From Paraburkholderia sp. BL9I2N2 (GTDB lineage: Bacteria > Pseudomonadota > Gammaproteobacteria > Burkholderiales > Burkholderiaceae), in assembly GCF_004339745.1 (NCBI RefSeq), contig NZ_SMGP01000003.1, positions 1,098,997 through 1,162,996 on the forward strand: DNA of 64,000 nt, in the 5' to 3' direction. Made by a program: the position numbers and the translations under genes. This document shows positions 45,613-54,621 of the stretch, in pieces. A model generated the notes under the pieces. It searched no databases. It was not told the origin of the DNA and saw nothing but the letters and a program-made list of their open reading frames with translations. The first letter of the stretch is position 1. The number at the start of each line of letters is the position of its first letter.

Positions 45613-46668
45613 TCAGCTCGCGGTGCGCGGGTCACGCTGGCCGGCCGGGTGAAACGTCGCGACCGCGGAAGTACCGACGCGAAAGAGGCCCGGGTCCGGG
45701 GCCGCGACGAGAATCTTCACTGGAAAACGCTGTGATACATGGACCCAGTTGATACTGCGCTGCACTTGCGGCAGACCTTGAGCAAGACTCCCGCCGTCTT
45801 CAGGCGACACACCAAATCCGACCGAATCAACTTTCCCCTGAAAATGCCTTGATGCGTTGCTCATCAGATAAACGGTAGCCAGCGTGCCGGGGTGAACTTT
45901 CGCGAGCTCCGTCTCGCGCAGATTCGCGACGACATACCAATGAGTCGTGTCGATCAAGGTGAACACGGGCGCAGAGGCGGATGCGAACTGTCCGCGCGTG
46001 GTGCGAAGCGACACAACGACACCGTCGAACGGTGCCCGGACCGTTGCGTATTCCAGGTTCAGCTCAGCAGAGGCGATTTCCGCCTGCACGACCGAGCGCT
46101 GGGCTTGCAGCGCATCCACCCCGCTGACGGCAGCCATCGCCTCGCGCGCCTGAAGTTCGGCCGACGCGAGTTCCGCTGCGGTGCTTTGCGCCGAAGTCCG
46201 CGCCCGGTCCAGCTCATCCGCCGACACATAACCCTTTTCCACCAGCGGCTCCATCCGCTGCAATGTGTCCGCGGCCTGCTTCGCGGCGGACCGCGCCCGC
46301 TCGACGTTTGCGCGCGCAGCCGATGCGTTCAGTACCTGTGCGTTGACCGACCTTTGCGTCAGCATGATCTGTTCGTCCAGTTGTACGAGCGACGCACGGG
46401 CCTTATCGAGTGCATCCTGAAAGGGGCGCCGATCCAGTTCGAAAAGAAGATCGCCTTTTTTCACTCGCTGGTTGTCACGCACTGCGAGCGTCACGATCCG
46501 CCCCGATACTTCGGGGACTACGTTGATCGTATCCGCGTACACGTAGGCGTCGTCGGTTCGGGGTTCGGTATCCGCACGCCAGACCACCACGATCCCCAAC
46601 ACGATCGCGAACAGCAATAGAAGACCCGTCAACAGCTTCATCTTTGGTTTTTGAGCGCTCTCTGCCAT
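45613..46668 (-). CDS. mdtN: HlyD/EmrA-type periplasmic adaptor, MdtN-like
   Basis: A 351-residue membrane fusion protein: one N-terminal membrane helix (LLTGLLLLFAIVLGIVVVW), then the lipoyl half-motif VVPEVSGRIVTLAVRDNQRVKKGDLLFELD, a long coiled-coil hairpin (residues about 90-200) and the returning lipoyl half ATVRAPFDGVVVSLRTTRGQ. It bridges the inner membrane FUSC protein and the outer membrane factor. The order ytcA-mdtN-mdtO-mdtP is the same as in E. coli, where the system is implicated in export of aromatic or peptide compounds. This gene is intact although both downstream partners are broken in this sequence. Confidence 0.92.
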   Translation of the reverse strand: MAESAQKPKMKLLTGLLLLFAIVLGIVVVWRADTEPRTDDAYVYADTINVVPEVSGRIVTLAVRDNQRVKKGDLLFELDRRPFQDALDKARASLVQLDEQIMLTQRSVNAQVLNASAARANVERARSAAKQAADTLQRMEPLVEKGYVSADELDRARTSAQSTAAELASAELQAREAMAAVSGVDALQAQRSVVQAEIASAELNLEYATVRAPFDGVVVSLRTTRGQFASASAPVFTLIDTTHWYVVANLRETELAKVHPGTLATVYLMSNASRHFQGKVDSVGFGVSPEDGGSLAQGLPQVQRSINWVHVSQRFPVKILVAAPDPGLFRVGTSAVATFHPAGQRDPRTAS

Positions 46669-46690
46669 GTGTTCCCACTCCCGATAGACG

Positions 46691-46990
46691 TCAGAAGAAC
46701 AGCAACCAGCCAGCGAATGCCAGCAGCGCGACAAGTGCCGGATAAGCAATTGCTGGCGGGTCGAGCCACTCGTCGAGCGACGCGCGCACTAACAACAGGC
46801 GGATCAGGACTGTCACCGCGACTGCACCGACAATGCAAAAAAGCCAATCGGGAAAATACGCACCCAGCACATTCAGCGATGGAGACCTGGTGCAACCTTG
46901 CAAAAGGAGCACCACCCAGATCGCCTGCGCGAGATGCGATCTGTGAGCGGCGCTGATGCGACGACGTCTACCTTTCTGTCTACCTACCAT
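46691..46990 (-). CDS. ytcA: YtcA-family lipoprotein
   Basis: A short protein of about 99 residues. A basic n-region (RRRR) and hydrophobic core end in LLQGC, a lipobox. Then come TRSPSLNVLGAYFPDWLFCI, a membrane helix, a short loop containing LDEWLDPPA and a second helix at the C-terminus. This is the pattern of YtcA, a small lipoprotein encoded at the head of mdtNOP operons. The exact start is uncertain: the chosen ATG gives a plausible signal, but neighbouring in-frame starts exist. It is 22 bases upstream of mdtN. Confidence 0.78.
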   Translation of the reverse strand: MVGRQKGRRRRISAAHRSHLAQAIWVVLLLQGCTRSPSLNVLGAYFPDWLFCIVGAVAVTVLIRLLLVRASLDEWLDPPAIAYPALVALLAFAGWLLFF

Positions 46991-47113
46991 CACTGGCATC
47001 ACCGTTGTGTTCAGGGAGGGATACGCGATCGCTTCTCCACCGGGTGTGAACCGTGTCGCGAGCGGGGGCGAAAGCATGACGACGTGGTCGCAGCATACGT
47101 GCCGACAAAATCA

Positions 47114-48835
47114 TTAACGCAACAGATTGACCTTCGCGAGGTCGATAAGCTGCTGGCCTCGCCCATCCATGACCGCACGCAACATGAACAGCCCAAAATG
47201 GTAGGCCTCGTCTACGGTCGTCACCGGCGGCATCACAAGTTCCTGACGAGCGCTTACCACGTCGACGAGCGCCGGGCCCGGATGCGCAAAAGCCTCCCGC
47301 AGCGCGCCTTCCAGTTCCGACGGATGCTCGACGCGCACACCTTTGATACCCATCGCATTGGCCATCGCGGCGAAGTTCGGATTTTTCAGATCACACCCCG
47401 TATCGACGAACCCGCCGGCCTTCATCTCGAGTTCCACGAAACCCAGCGTGCCGTTGTTGAGCACGACGACCTTGACAGGCAAGCCCGTCTGAATGAGCGT
47501 GACGAACTCGCCCATCATCATCGTGAAGCCGCCGTCGCCGGACATCGAAATTACTTGCCGGTCTCTGAAGGCAGCCTGTGCACCGATCGAATGCAGCATC
47601 GAGTTCGCCATCGAGCCGTGATTGAACGAACCCACCAGCCTCCGTTTGCCGTTCATCTTCAGATAGCGGGCCGTCCACGCGATCGGTGTGCCGACGTCGC
47701 AGGAGAAGATCGCGTCGTCGTCCGCCAGTTCGCTCACCAGCCGCGTCACGTACTGCGGATGGATGGTATGGCTGCCTGCTTCGGGCTCCGCCAGCGCGTC
47801 CAGTCCCTCCCGGGCGTTGCGATAATCGTCGAGCGCACGGTTCAGGAAGCTGCTGTCCGTTTTCTCCTGAATCATCGGCAACAACTCGCCGAGCGTGTCC
47901 TTAACCGTTCCCAACACCCCCAGATCGATTGGACACCGGTTCCCAAGTGCTTCCGCCCTCACATCGACTTGCGCGATGGTCACACCCTCGGGATAGAACT
48001 GGCGGTACGGAAAATCGGTACCCAGCATCAACAGCATGTCGCAACCTTTCATCGCCGCATAGCCGGATGAGAATCCGACCAGTCCTGTCATGCCGACGTC
48101 GAACGGGTTGTCGTATTCGATGTATTCCTTGCCTCGCAGCGAGTGCACGATGGGCGCTTGCAGCTTGCGCGCGAGCTCCACGACTTCCGCATGTGAATCC
48201 TTACAACCGGCGCCGCAGAGCATCGTCACCCGCGACGACCGGTTCAACAGGTCCGCGAGCTTCACGGCCTCGTCGTTCGACGGCCGGATCACCGGGGCCG
48301 ACGGCATGCTCCATTTCGGCACCGGTTTGGTCAGCGGCCCGAGCGCCACATTGCCCGGCACGACGACGACCGCGACGCCCTTTCGCGCAACGGCCGTCCG
48401 GATTGCTCGCCCGAGAATCTGAGGCAACTGGTCCGGGCTCGACACGAGTTCGACGTAGTGACTGCACTCCTTAAACAACAGTTCAGGATGCGTAGCCTGA
48501 AAATAGTCGATGCCGATCTCCGAACTCGGGATATGCGCCGCGATGGCAAGAACGGGAACGCCGCTCCGATGGCAGTCGAAGAGTCCGTTGATCAGGTGCA
48601 GATTGCCGGGTCCACAGCTTCCGCAGCAAACCGCGAGCTCTCCAGTGAGGTGGGCTTCGGCGCCCGCGGCAAATGCCGCGCTCTCCTCGTGCCGCATATG
48701 AACCCATTCAATCGACCCGTCCCGGCGCAGCGAATCCGAGAGTCCGTTCAGCGAATCTCCCACGACACCGTAAATGCGCTTTACGCCCGCCTTCGCTAAT
48801 GCGCCCACCATGTAGTCAGCTGCCATCTTTGCCAT
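47114..48835 (-). CDS. poxB: Pyruvate:ubiquinone oxidoreductase (pyruvate oxidase)
   Basis: A 573-residue thiamine-diphosphate and FAD enzyme, one residue longer than E. coli PoxB. The N-terminal domain has the catalytic Glu50 in MRHEESAAFAA and GSCGPGNLHLINGL. The middle FAD domain includes GMTGLVGFSSGYAAM. The TPP domain carries SGDGGFTMMMGEF and the metal-binding LNNGTLGF. The C-terminal peptide (residues about 550-573) corresponds to the lipid-binding tail that anchors the enzyme to the membrane. It decarboxylates pyruvate to acetate and CO2, passing electrons to ubiquinone. It stands alone, near the quinol oxidase genes. Confidence 0.95.
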   Translation of the reverse strand: MAKMAADYMVGALAKAGVKRIYGVVGDSLNGLSDSLRRDGSIEWVHMRHEESAAFAAGAEAHLTGELAVCCGSCGPGNLHLINGLFDCHRSGVPVLAIAAHIPSSEIGIDYFQATHPELLFKECSHYVELVSSPDQLPQILGRAIRTAVARKGVAVVVVPGNVALGPLTKPVPKWSMPSAPVIRPSNDEAVKLADLLNRSSRVTMLCGAGCKDSHAEVVELARKLQAPIVHSLRGKEYIEYDNPFDVGMTGLVGFSSGYAAMKGCDMLLMLGTDFPYRQFYPEGVTIAQVDVRAEALGNRCPIDLGVLGTVKDTLGELLPMIQEKTDSSFLNRALDDYRNAREGLDALAEPEAGSHTIHPQYVTRLVSELADDDAIFSCDVGTPIAWTARYLKMNGKRRLVGSFNHGSMANSMLHSIGAQAAFRDRQVISMSGDGGFTMMMGEFVTLIQTGLPVKVVVLNNGTLGFVELEMKAGGFVDTGCDLKNPNFAAMANAMGIKGVRVEHPSELEGALREAFAHPGPALVDVVSARQELVMPPVTTVDEAYHFGLFMLRAVMDGRGQQLIDLAKVNLLR

Positions 48836-49346
48836 GTCGCTTCTCCGTTCAGATTAAGTCTTCGCTGCTGGCGGCACTTCGCAGTCAGCCTTGAAGCATG
48901 TCCGGATTCTAGCGATCGCCTATCATTGGCCCTTTCGTAGTCGCACGGTCTTTATCCGCATGCACGAGTACGGGCATCCATATCAAATGACGTGCACGGC
49001 AAACCGTTCGTGGATGTCTGCATTCAGCCATCGTTCCAACGTGAAAGCCTTTACAGAATATTGAATGCGGAGCTATTGATCCCTTTGACCCATTGAGAGC
49101 CCGCCTTGCGGATTGGCTTGGGACTTCCGCTTCTGCGCATACGATGAACGCCGCATGGTGTTCGCCGCTCCTCCATTCTGCATTCTTCAATGCGCTGTTT
49201 TTTTACTGTCGGCGCATGCAAGTGCGATTAGACAATACGATGTGCCAACGCAAAAGAACGTATCCGTACGCGCGGCAATACTCCATCGCATGTTCAATCA
49301 CAATCTTGCGCGCCCTACATGTGTTCCAGAGCGCATCGGAGAATGC
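48836..49346. other. Intergenic stretch upstream of poxB
   Basis: About 510 bases. It should carry the poxB promoter at its left end. Frames are open on both strands in places, but I recognise nothing and see no structure worth naming. Confidence 0.4.
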
Positions 49347-49670
49347 ATGACGACCTCGATCCGATTTCCGTGGTTCCAGACCGGCTACGTCGCCGCGGCT
49401 GTTTGCCTGACGATCGGTACATCGTGCCTGCTGCCGGAGCGGGGCCTGATGCGGGCAGTCATGACTTTCGGAACGGACGTCCGGTTGCCACTCCAACGCA
49501 TCGTCACAGATAACCGGGAGCCTGCGCAAATCACCGACGTGTCGGAGCGGCTGCACAGTTCAGCCTCGGGATCGACGCATGCGCAATCGTCGGCTCATTT
49601 GTGGGAGGAGCGCTGCCATCGCGCGGATTTGAGCGCATCATCCGCCACACGGCAAGAACACAATGACTGA
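49347..49670 (+). CDS. Hypothetical protein with an N-terminal hydrophobic segment
   Basis: A frame of 107 codons starting at an ATG with GGAGAA upstream. It has a hydrophobic stretch near residues 14-30 (VAAAVCLTIGTSCLL) that could be a signal or anchor, then a polar, Ser/His-rich tail of low complexity. No family recognised. The frame extends further upstream without a better start. It could be a random frame in GC-rich DNA. Confidence 0.35.
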   Translation: MTTSIRFPWFQTGYVAAAVCLTIGTSCLLPERGLMRAVMTFGTDVRLPLQRIVTDNREPAQITDVSERLHSSASGSTHAQSSAHLWEERCHRADLSASSATRQEHND

Positions 49671-49703
49671 ACCTGCTTATCGAGCGCCATTCGCTTTCAT
49701 CCT

Positions 49704-49991
49704 TTAGTAGTAAGGCGTCTCGCCGACAAAGCGTTTGAACACGGTGGTGAAATGCGCTTGCGAGCGAAAGCCGCGGCTCAGCGCGACATCGAAGACGTTG
49801 TGTTCCGAGCTCAGCAACAGCTGAGGTGCGTGTTCGATCCGGCGGCGCAGCAAGTAGTCATGCGGACACAGGCCCGTCGCGCGCCGGAATTGCGTGGCGA
49901 AATGCACGCGGGTGAGGCCGGGGCGTCGCATTGCGAGGGCTTCGAGGGAGAAACGAACCGCGATGCGATTTACGTCGCACGGGAGGCATAG
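49704..49991 (-). pseudogene. Remnant: DNA-binding domain of an AraC-family regulator
   Basis: The minus strand reads SLEALAMRRPGLTRVHFATQ, then GLCPHDYLLRRRIEHAPQLL and FDVALSRGFRSQAHFTTVFK ending at GETPYY and a stop. This is the pair of helix-turn-helix motifs that forms the C-terminal domain of AraC regulators. The sensor domain that should precede it is absent: a stop lies some 20 codons upstream. The usual residues after GETP are also cut short. A 75-residue product from an internal ATG cannot be excluded. Confidence 0.72.
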
Positions 49992-50003
49992 ATGCCCCGC
50001 GGT

Positions 50004-50678
50004 TCAGCCGCGCTTAATACGCGGCGGTGTAGTGGAGCCTTGTGGCGATTTGACGCCGAGGGCTTCCGCCTTCAGCACGAAATCGGCAAGCGAGCGCGAC
50101 TCCATCTTCTTCATGGCCTGACCGCGGTGAATCTTCACCGTGATTTCACTCAGCTTCATTTCAGCGGCAATCTGCTTGTTCATCAAGCCGCTCGCGACAA
50201 AGGCCGTCACTTCGCGCTCCCGCGGCGTGAGCGACTCGTAGCGACGGCGCAGATCCGCCACCAAGCGGTCCGCTTCGCGCCGTTCCTCGTCCTTGCCGAG
50301 CGCGGTCGCCACGGCGTCCAGCATGTCCTGGTCGCGAAACGGCTTCGCGAGAAAGTCCATCGCGCCGGCCTTCATCGCCTTGACCGACATGGCAATATCG
50401 CCATGCGCGGTCATGAAGATAATCGGCACACGCACTGCGCCCGCCGCAATCTGTTCCTGCACGGCAAGGCCACTCTGCCCTTTGAGCCGCACATCCAGAA
50501 TCAGACAGCTCGGCACATCCGGCATCTGGAACGCAAGAAATTCATCCGCGGACGCGAACAGTTCAACCTGCAAGCCCACTGAGCGCAGCAACATACCGAC
50601 CGCTTCACGCATCGAGTTATCGTCGTCGACGACATAGACAATCGAGCTATTCGCGGCGTCGCCCGTTTCACTGCTCAT
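50004..50678 (-). CDS. FixJ/NarL-type response regulator, orphan
   Basis: A 224-residue two-domain regulator. The receiver domain (residues about 13-128) has the acidic triad VVDDDNSM, the phosphoacceptor Asp62 in LILDVRL, Thr in MTAHGD and Lys in LAKPF. The C-terminal LuxR-type helix-turn-helix has LTPREREVTAFVASGLMNKQIA and EITVKIHRGQAMKKM. Regulators of this class answer redox or oxygen-sensing histidine kinases. No kinase gene is present nearby, so its partner is elsewhere or has been lost. It lies between poxB and the cio genes, and control of one of them is a reasonable guess. Confidence 0.92.
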   Translation of the reverse strand: MSSETGDAANSSIVYVVDDDNSMREAVGMLLRSVGLQVELFASADEFLAFQMPDVPSCLILDVRLKGQSGLAVQEQIAAGAVRVPIIFMTAHGDIAMSVKAMKAGAMDFLAKPFRDQDMLDAVATALGKDEERREADRLVADLRRRYESLTPREREVTAFVASGLMNKQIAAEMKLSEITVKIHRGQAMKKMESRSLADFVLKAEALGVKSPQGSTTPPRIKRG

Positions 50679-51205
50679 GGCAGGTTCCCTGGTACCTTCA
50701 CGTTATTGAAAGTCGCGCGGGTAAAATCGCCAACACAAGTATTCCAAAATTATGCGGAAAGACGATCCAGCATTTGGATTGCCGGTCATGCTTCCCTTGC
50801 GCGTTTGCGTTGTAGCGGCAGAGCATGAACGGGTTACCTGATCGCGGACCGACGGAAATCGCCGCAGTGCTTCCTGCCGTTGATTGATGGTGAGCACCAC
50901 TTCAAGATGCCACTTTTCGGCTCGGGCCAGCGCAGTAGAGCGAATGCGTCAGCCCATACCCAGACCGGACTTTACCGGCCAGCGTCACACCATCTCGTAC
51001 GTGATTGCAATGCCGCGAGCCGTCAGCAACTCCCAGTTTAAGAGGAACTATTGATGATAGCGAGCAGGGGGTAGGACCGCTATTACATAAACATGTAGGT
51101 CGCCCGTTTCCGTTGCAGTAAAGCGGTCCTCTATGATCTGCGGAACGACATGATCGCAACTGCCGGTGCATTTCTCGCAACATGCCAACAACGTGACTGT
51201 ACCCG
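50679..51205. other. Non-coding stretch upstream of the response regulator
   Basis: About 530 bases with no gene I can support and no clear structure. It begins the 1.4-kb gap between the regulator and the oxidase genes, which otherwise holds two recognisable gene remnants described separately. Confidence 0.45.
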
Positions 51206-51443
51206 GCCATGATGGCCGACACTAGCTTTACCGAACGTACGACTACCTCCATCGTCGTGCCGGCGCGCGAAACTTGTTCATCGCCGAAGCCGATGCGCTG
51301 TACCGCATCCTCAATCAATTCCTTGATCTCTTTTTGCCGCGCTCGCGCTGCGCGAAACTGCGTACTTCCGATGCCACCATGGCAATGCCGTGCCCGTCTT
51401 CTCCCGCACGCGCCGCTTTAACAGTCGCGTTCAACCCAGTAGA
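51206..51443 (-). pseudogene. Remnant: signalling domain of a methyl-accepting chemotaxis protein
   Basis: On the minus strand one frame reads LNATVKAARAGEDGHGIAMV and ASEVRSFAQ; after a frameshift in a run of A's another reads EIKELIEDAVQRIGFGDEQV and SRAGTTMEVVVRSVKLVSAI. Together these match the highly conserved hairpin tip and return helix of chemoreceptors (LNAAVEAARAGE, FAVVASEVRSLAQ, KEIKELI). Nothing of the sensor domain remains nearby. Confidence 0.82.
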
Positions 51444-51713
51444 CACCGATCGAGAAAGCGACGCAATTCGTCATCGGACTCGCGTGCTTGCACGGGCGTT
51501 GTGCAATTGCATGCTGATCCGGACGGAGAGGTAATTGAACGCACTCTCAGCGTCGAAGAATCATCGTGCAAAACGGAAAGTTGCCGTTCGTACCAGGAAA
51601 CAGCGAAGCCGCACCACTGTCACGCTACGTACTGAAGCAGCCCGATGCGCAAACTGAATCCTGCGCGTATCCCACAGGGCGTTCACCCAATCACCTCACA
51701 GTCGGAGACGTAC

Positions 51714-51920
51714 ATGGGCAAGAAAATCGCGGAAATCATTGTCGAAGTCCACGAGCGAGCGGGCGTGAGACGCTGCTATGACATCGTGGGCGACACACTC
51801 AATCTGTTTGCCGAGGCAGCCAGTCGTCATTGCGCACAGGTCGTCCTGATTCCTTGTCCTCGTTGCTCAACAAGCGTCGAGCGCCAATGGCCTCGCCGCT
51901 CTAATTCCAGATTCATGTAA
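51714..51920 (+). pseudogene. Remnant: N-terminus of a PoxB-like thiamine-diphosphate enzyme
   Basis: After GGAGACGTAC an ATG frame reads MGKKIAEIIVEVHERAGVRR and CYDIVGDTLNLFAEAA, which matches the first 35 residues of pyruvate-oxidase-type enzymes (VxxxLVEAGVKRIYGVVGDSLN). The frame then loses all resemblance and stops after 68 codons. It may be the start of an old duplicate of poxB. A short translated product is possible because the ribosome binding site survives. Confidence 0.75.
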
Positions 51921-52120
51921 TAGCAGTCCTTCGCCCCGCCAACTATCATCAAGCACCTGGAAACATGAACCGTTCAATTCAGTCACTGTGGTCTGGTGAT
52001 TGCACTGCGGACCTCGATGTGACCGTGAGTCTGATGACCGTCCTGCCGGGCAATTCACGGCAACCGATTCAACAATGTGTCTCGGTTGCGCAAACCAACC
52101 TCTATCGCTAGGGGAGCGGT

Positions 52121-53512
52121 ATGGACACCACTGCGCTCATGCTGTCGCGGTTGCAGTTCGCCTTTACGGTTTCGTTTCACATCATTTTTCCGTCTTTCAC
52201 CATCGGCCTGGCGGCGTGGCTGACGGTACTGGAAACGCTGCATCTGATTACCAGGCGGCCCGTGTACCGCCGCGTTTTCGACTTCTGGCTGAAGATCTTC
52301 GGGATCGCTTTCGGTATGGGCGTGGTCTCCGGCATCGTGCTCGCCTTCGAGTTCGGCACCAACTGGAGCGAACTGTCACGCCTTTCGGGGCCGATCCAGG
52401 GACCGCTGCTGTCCTATGAGACCTTCACGGCCTTCATGCTCGAGGCGTCGTTCTTCGGCGTGCTCCTGTTCGGCAGGAACAGGGTGAAGCCGGGACTCTA
52501 TCTCTTCTCGGCGGCGATGGTCACGCTCGGTACGACGCTCTCGGCGTTCTGGATCATGGTGAACAACAGCTGGATGCAGTATCCGGTGGGCTACACGATC
52601 CAGAACGGCATCTACGTGCCGGACGACTGGGCGATGATCATCTTCAGTCCGGTTGTATGGGTGCGGTTTCCTCATATGCTGCTCGCGGCTTATGTCACTG
52701 GCGCGTTCTGTGTCGCCGCGACAGGTGCGTGGTACACGCTGCGCGGAATGTGTCTTGCGGAAGGTCGCGTGATGCTGCGAATGGGCCTGTTTCTCGCGGC
52801 GATCCTCGTGCCGGTTCAGCTGCTGTTCGGGCATCTGGTCGGCGATTATGTGCACCGCTATCAGCCCATCAAGTTTGCAACGATTGAGGCACGCTGGCAC
52901 GACGAACAACCCGCATCCGAAGTCCTGTTGGCATGGCCCGACGCGGCACACGAAAAGAACGACTATGCGATCTCCGTGCCGGTGCTCGGCAGCGTGATTG
53001 CCTCGATGAGCCTCGATTCGAAGGAGGTCGGTCTCACTGATTTTCCGCGGAGCGAGCGTCCGCCGATCGCCATCCCTTTCTTCACGTTCAGGATCATGGT
53101 GGCGTGCGGCCTCATCATGCTGCTGGTCGCCTGGGGTGGCACTCTTCTGTCGCTCAAGGAGCGTTTGCTGCAGCGGCGTGCGCTGCTGTGGACGGTATTC
53201 CTGTGTTTTCCGCTGCCGTTCATCGCGACCCTCACCGGCTGGTTCACCGCCGAGGTGGGGCGGCAACCCTGGACCGTCTACGGGTTGCTGCGCACCGCGG
53301 ACGCCGTCACGCCGTTCCTGACGCCACGCGCGGCGGCGGGGTCGCTACTCGTGTTTTGTGCGACCTACGTCTTCATCTTCGCCTTCGGCACCTACTACAT
53401 CTATAAGTTGCTCAAAGGCGGACCTGCCGGGGACCCACTGCACACGCCGCCTGCTGCCCTGCCGAATCGTCCGCTTTCGGCGGCGACGGATCTGCCGTCA
53501 ACGGTCAAATAA
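52121..53512 (+). CDS. cioA: Cytochrome bd quinol oxidase subunit I, CIO type
   Basis: A 463-residue membrane protein of the CydA family with about nine helices. His20 (SFHIIFPSF) and a conserved HMLLAAY His near residue 186 are haem ligands. The late motif GWFTAEVGRQPWTVYGLLRT is the family signature. The hydrophilic Q-loop between helices 6 and 7 is short, as in cyanide-insensitive oxidases, rather than long as in E. coli CydA. It oxidises ubiquinol and reduces oxygen to water at high oxygen affinity. The start follows AGGGGAGCGGT. It is followed directly by subunit II. Confidence 0.95.
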   Translation: MDTTALMLSRLQFAFTVSFHIIFPSFTIGLAAWLTVLETLHLITRRPVYRRVFDFWLKIFGIAFGMGVVSGIVLAFEFGTNWSELSRLSGPIQGPLLSYETFTAFMLEASFFGVLLFGRNRVKPGLYLFSAAMVTLGTTLSAFWIMVNNSWMQYPVGYTIQNGIYVPDDWAMIIFSPVVWVRFPHMLLAAYVTGAFCVAATGAWYTLRGMCLAEGRVMLRMGLFLAAILVPVQLLFGHLVGDYVHRYQPIKFATIEARWHDEQPASEVLLAWPDAAHEKNDYAISVPVLGSVIASMSLDSKEVGLTDFPRSERPPIAIPFFTFRIMVACGLIMLLVAWGGTLLSLKERLLQRRALLWTVFLCFPLPFIATLTGWFTAEVGRQPWTVYGLLRTADAVTPFLTPRAAAGSLLVFCATYVFIFAFGTYYIYKLLKGGPAGDPLHTPPAALPNRPLSAATDLPSTVK

Positions 53513-53528
53513 TTTCGGAGACGTGGAA

Positions 53529-54518
53529 ATGATCCTCTACTGGTCGCTGATACTCGCCCTTAGCATGTTGCTGTACGTGCTACTCGACGGTTTCGACCTC
53601 GGTGTCGGCATGCTGTTCGGCCTGACCCGCGACGAAACGCGCCGGGCTCATATGCTGGCAGCCGTCTCACCGCTGTGGGACGGCAACGAAACCTGGCTGA
53701 TCGTGGCCGGCGTCGTGTTGTGGGGTGCTTTTTCGCAGGTCTACTCGTTGCTGGTCTCCGCGTTCTATGTGCCTGTGGTCCTGATGCTCGCCGGCCTGAT
53801 CTTTCGCGGCGTCGCCTTCGAGTTCCGCGGCAGGGCGCATCGTACGCGGGCGATCTGGGACGTTGGCTTCGTGGTGGGTTCGGTCGTCGCCGCGTTCATG
53901 CAGGGCGCAATGGTCGGCGCGCTGGTCAAAGGGCTGCCGGTCGTCAACGGTCGCTTCGCGGGCGACATCATGACGTGGTGCAGCAGTTTCTCGGCACTGT
54001 GCGGTGTGGCGTTATGCGCCGGTTACGCTCTGCTCGCTGCGAGCTGGGTCGTCAAGAAATGCGAGGCGGACGCGCGCGACGCCGCGTATCGCGCCATTGT
54101 GCCGTTGCTTTGGGTGGTGCTCGTTCTGCTGATCGTGCTGTTCCTTCACGCACTTCATGAAGATCTTGCGATCATGCATCGCTGGCTCGACCGCCCTTAT
54201 CTCTTTCTTGTGCCGTTGGTCGCGCTATGTGCGATCGCGGGCACCCTGACCGGCGTCAGACGGCGTCGAGACAACCAGCCGTTTCTCATGATCGTGGTGC
54301 TGTTCGTCTGCGCTTACGCGATGCTGGCGATTTCCTTCTGGCCGTACATGGTCCCGTTCTCGCTCACGATCACCCAGGCGGCAGGCCCGCATGCAAGCCT
54401 CGCTTTCATGTTCTGGGGCGCGGGGTTGTTCGTCTACCCATTGATGCTGATCTACACGCTCTATAGCTACAACGTGTTCAAAGGGAAGGTCGACCTGACT
54501 TCGGGTCACCACTACTGA
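53529..54518 (+). CDS. cioB: Cytochrome bd quinol oxidase subunit II, CIO type
   Basis: A 329-residue CydB-family protein with about eight helices: LLDGFDLGVGMLFGL and WDGNETWLIVAGVVLWGAFS in the first part, RGVAFEFRGRA in the first loop, and SFWPYMVPFSLTI near the end. It partners subunit I. The start follows GGAGACGTGGAA, 16 bases after the cioA stop. No CydX-like small subunit is visible downstream, which is common for CIO-type operons. Confidence 0.95.
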   Translation: MILYWSLILALSMLLYVLLDGFDLGVGMLFGLTRDETRRAHMLAAVSPLWDGNETWLIVAGVVLWGAFSQVYSLLVSAFYVPVVLMLAGLIFRGVAFEFRGRAHRTRAIWDVGFVVGSVVAAFMQGAMVGALVKGLPVVNGRFAGDIMTWCSSFSALCGVALCAGYALLAASWVVKKCEADARDAAYRAIVPLLWVVLVLLIVLFLHALHEDLAIMHRWLDRPYLFLVPLVALCAIAGTLTGVRRRRDNQPFLMIVVLFVCAYAMLAISFWPYMVPFSLTITQAAGPHASLAFMFWGAGLFVYPLMLIYTLYSYNVFKGKVDLTSGHHY

Positions 54519-54542
54519 CGAACACCGTGCCGACCAGATGCA

Positions 54543-54559
54543 GGCAAGCCAAGCTTGCC
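54543..54559 (+). terminator. Short hairpin after cioB
   Basis: GGCAAGC and GCTTGCC form a perfect seven-base stem around CAA, 24 bases after the cioB stop and 63 bases before lutA. No T run follows. It may mark the end of the oxidase operon. Confidence 0.4.
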
Positions 54560-54621
54560 ATGAGGTATTGGGATTCGGCAGGTTTCGCTAATTGGAGTCA
54601 TTCGTAGCCACTGGAGAGATT

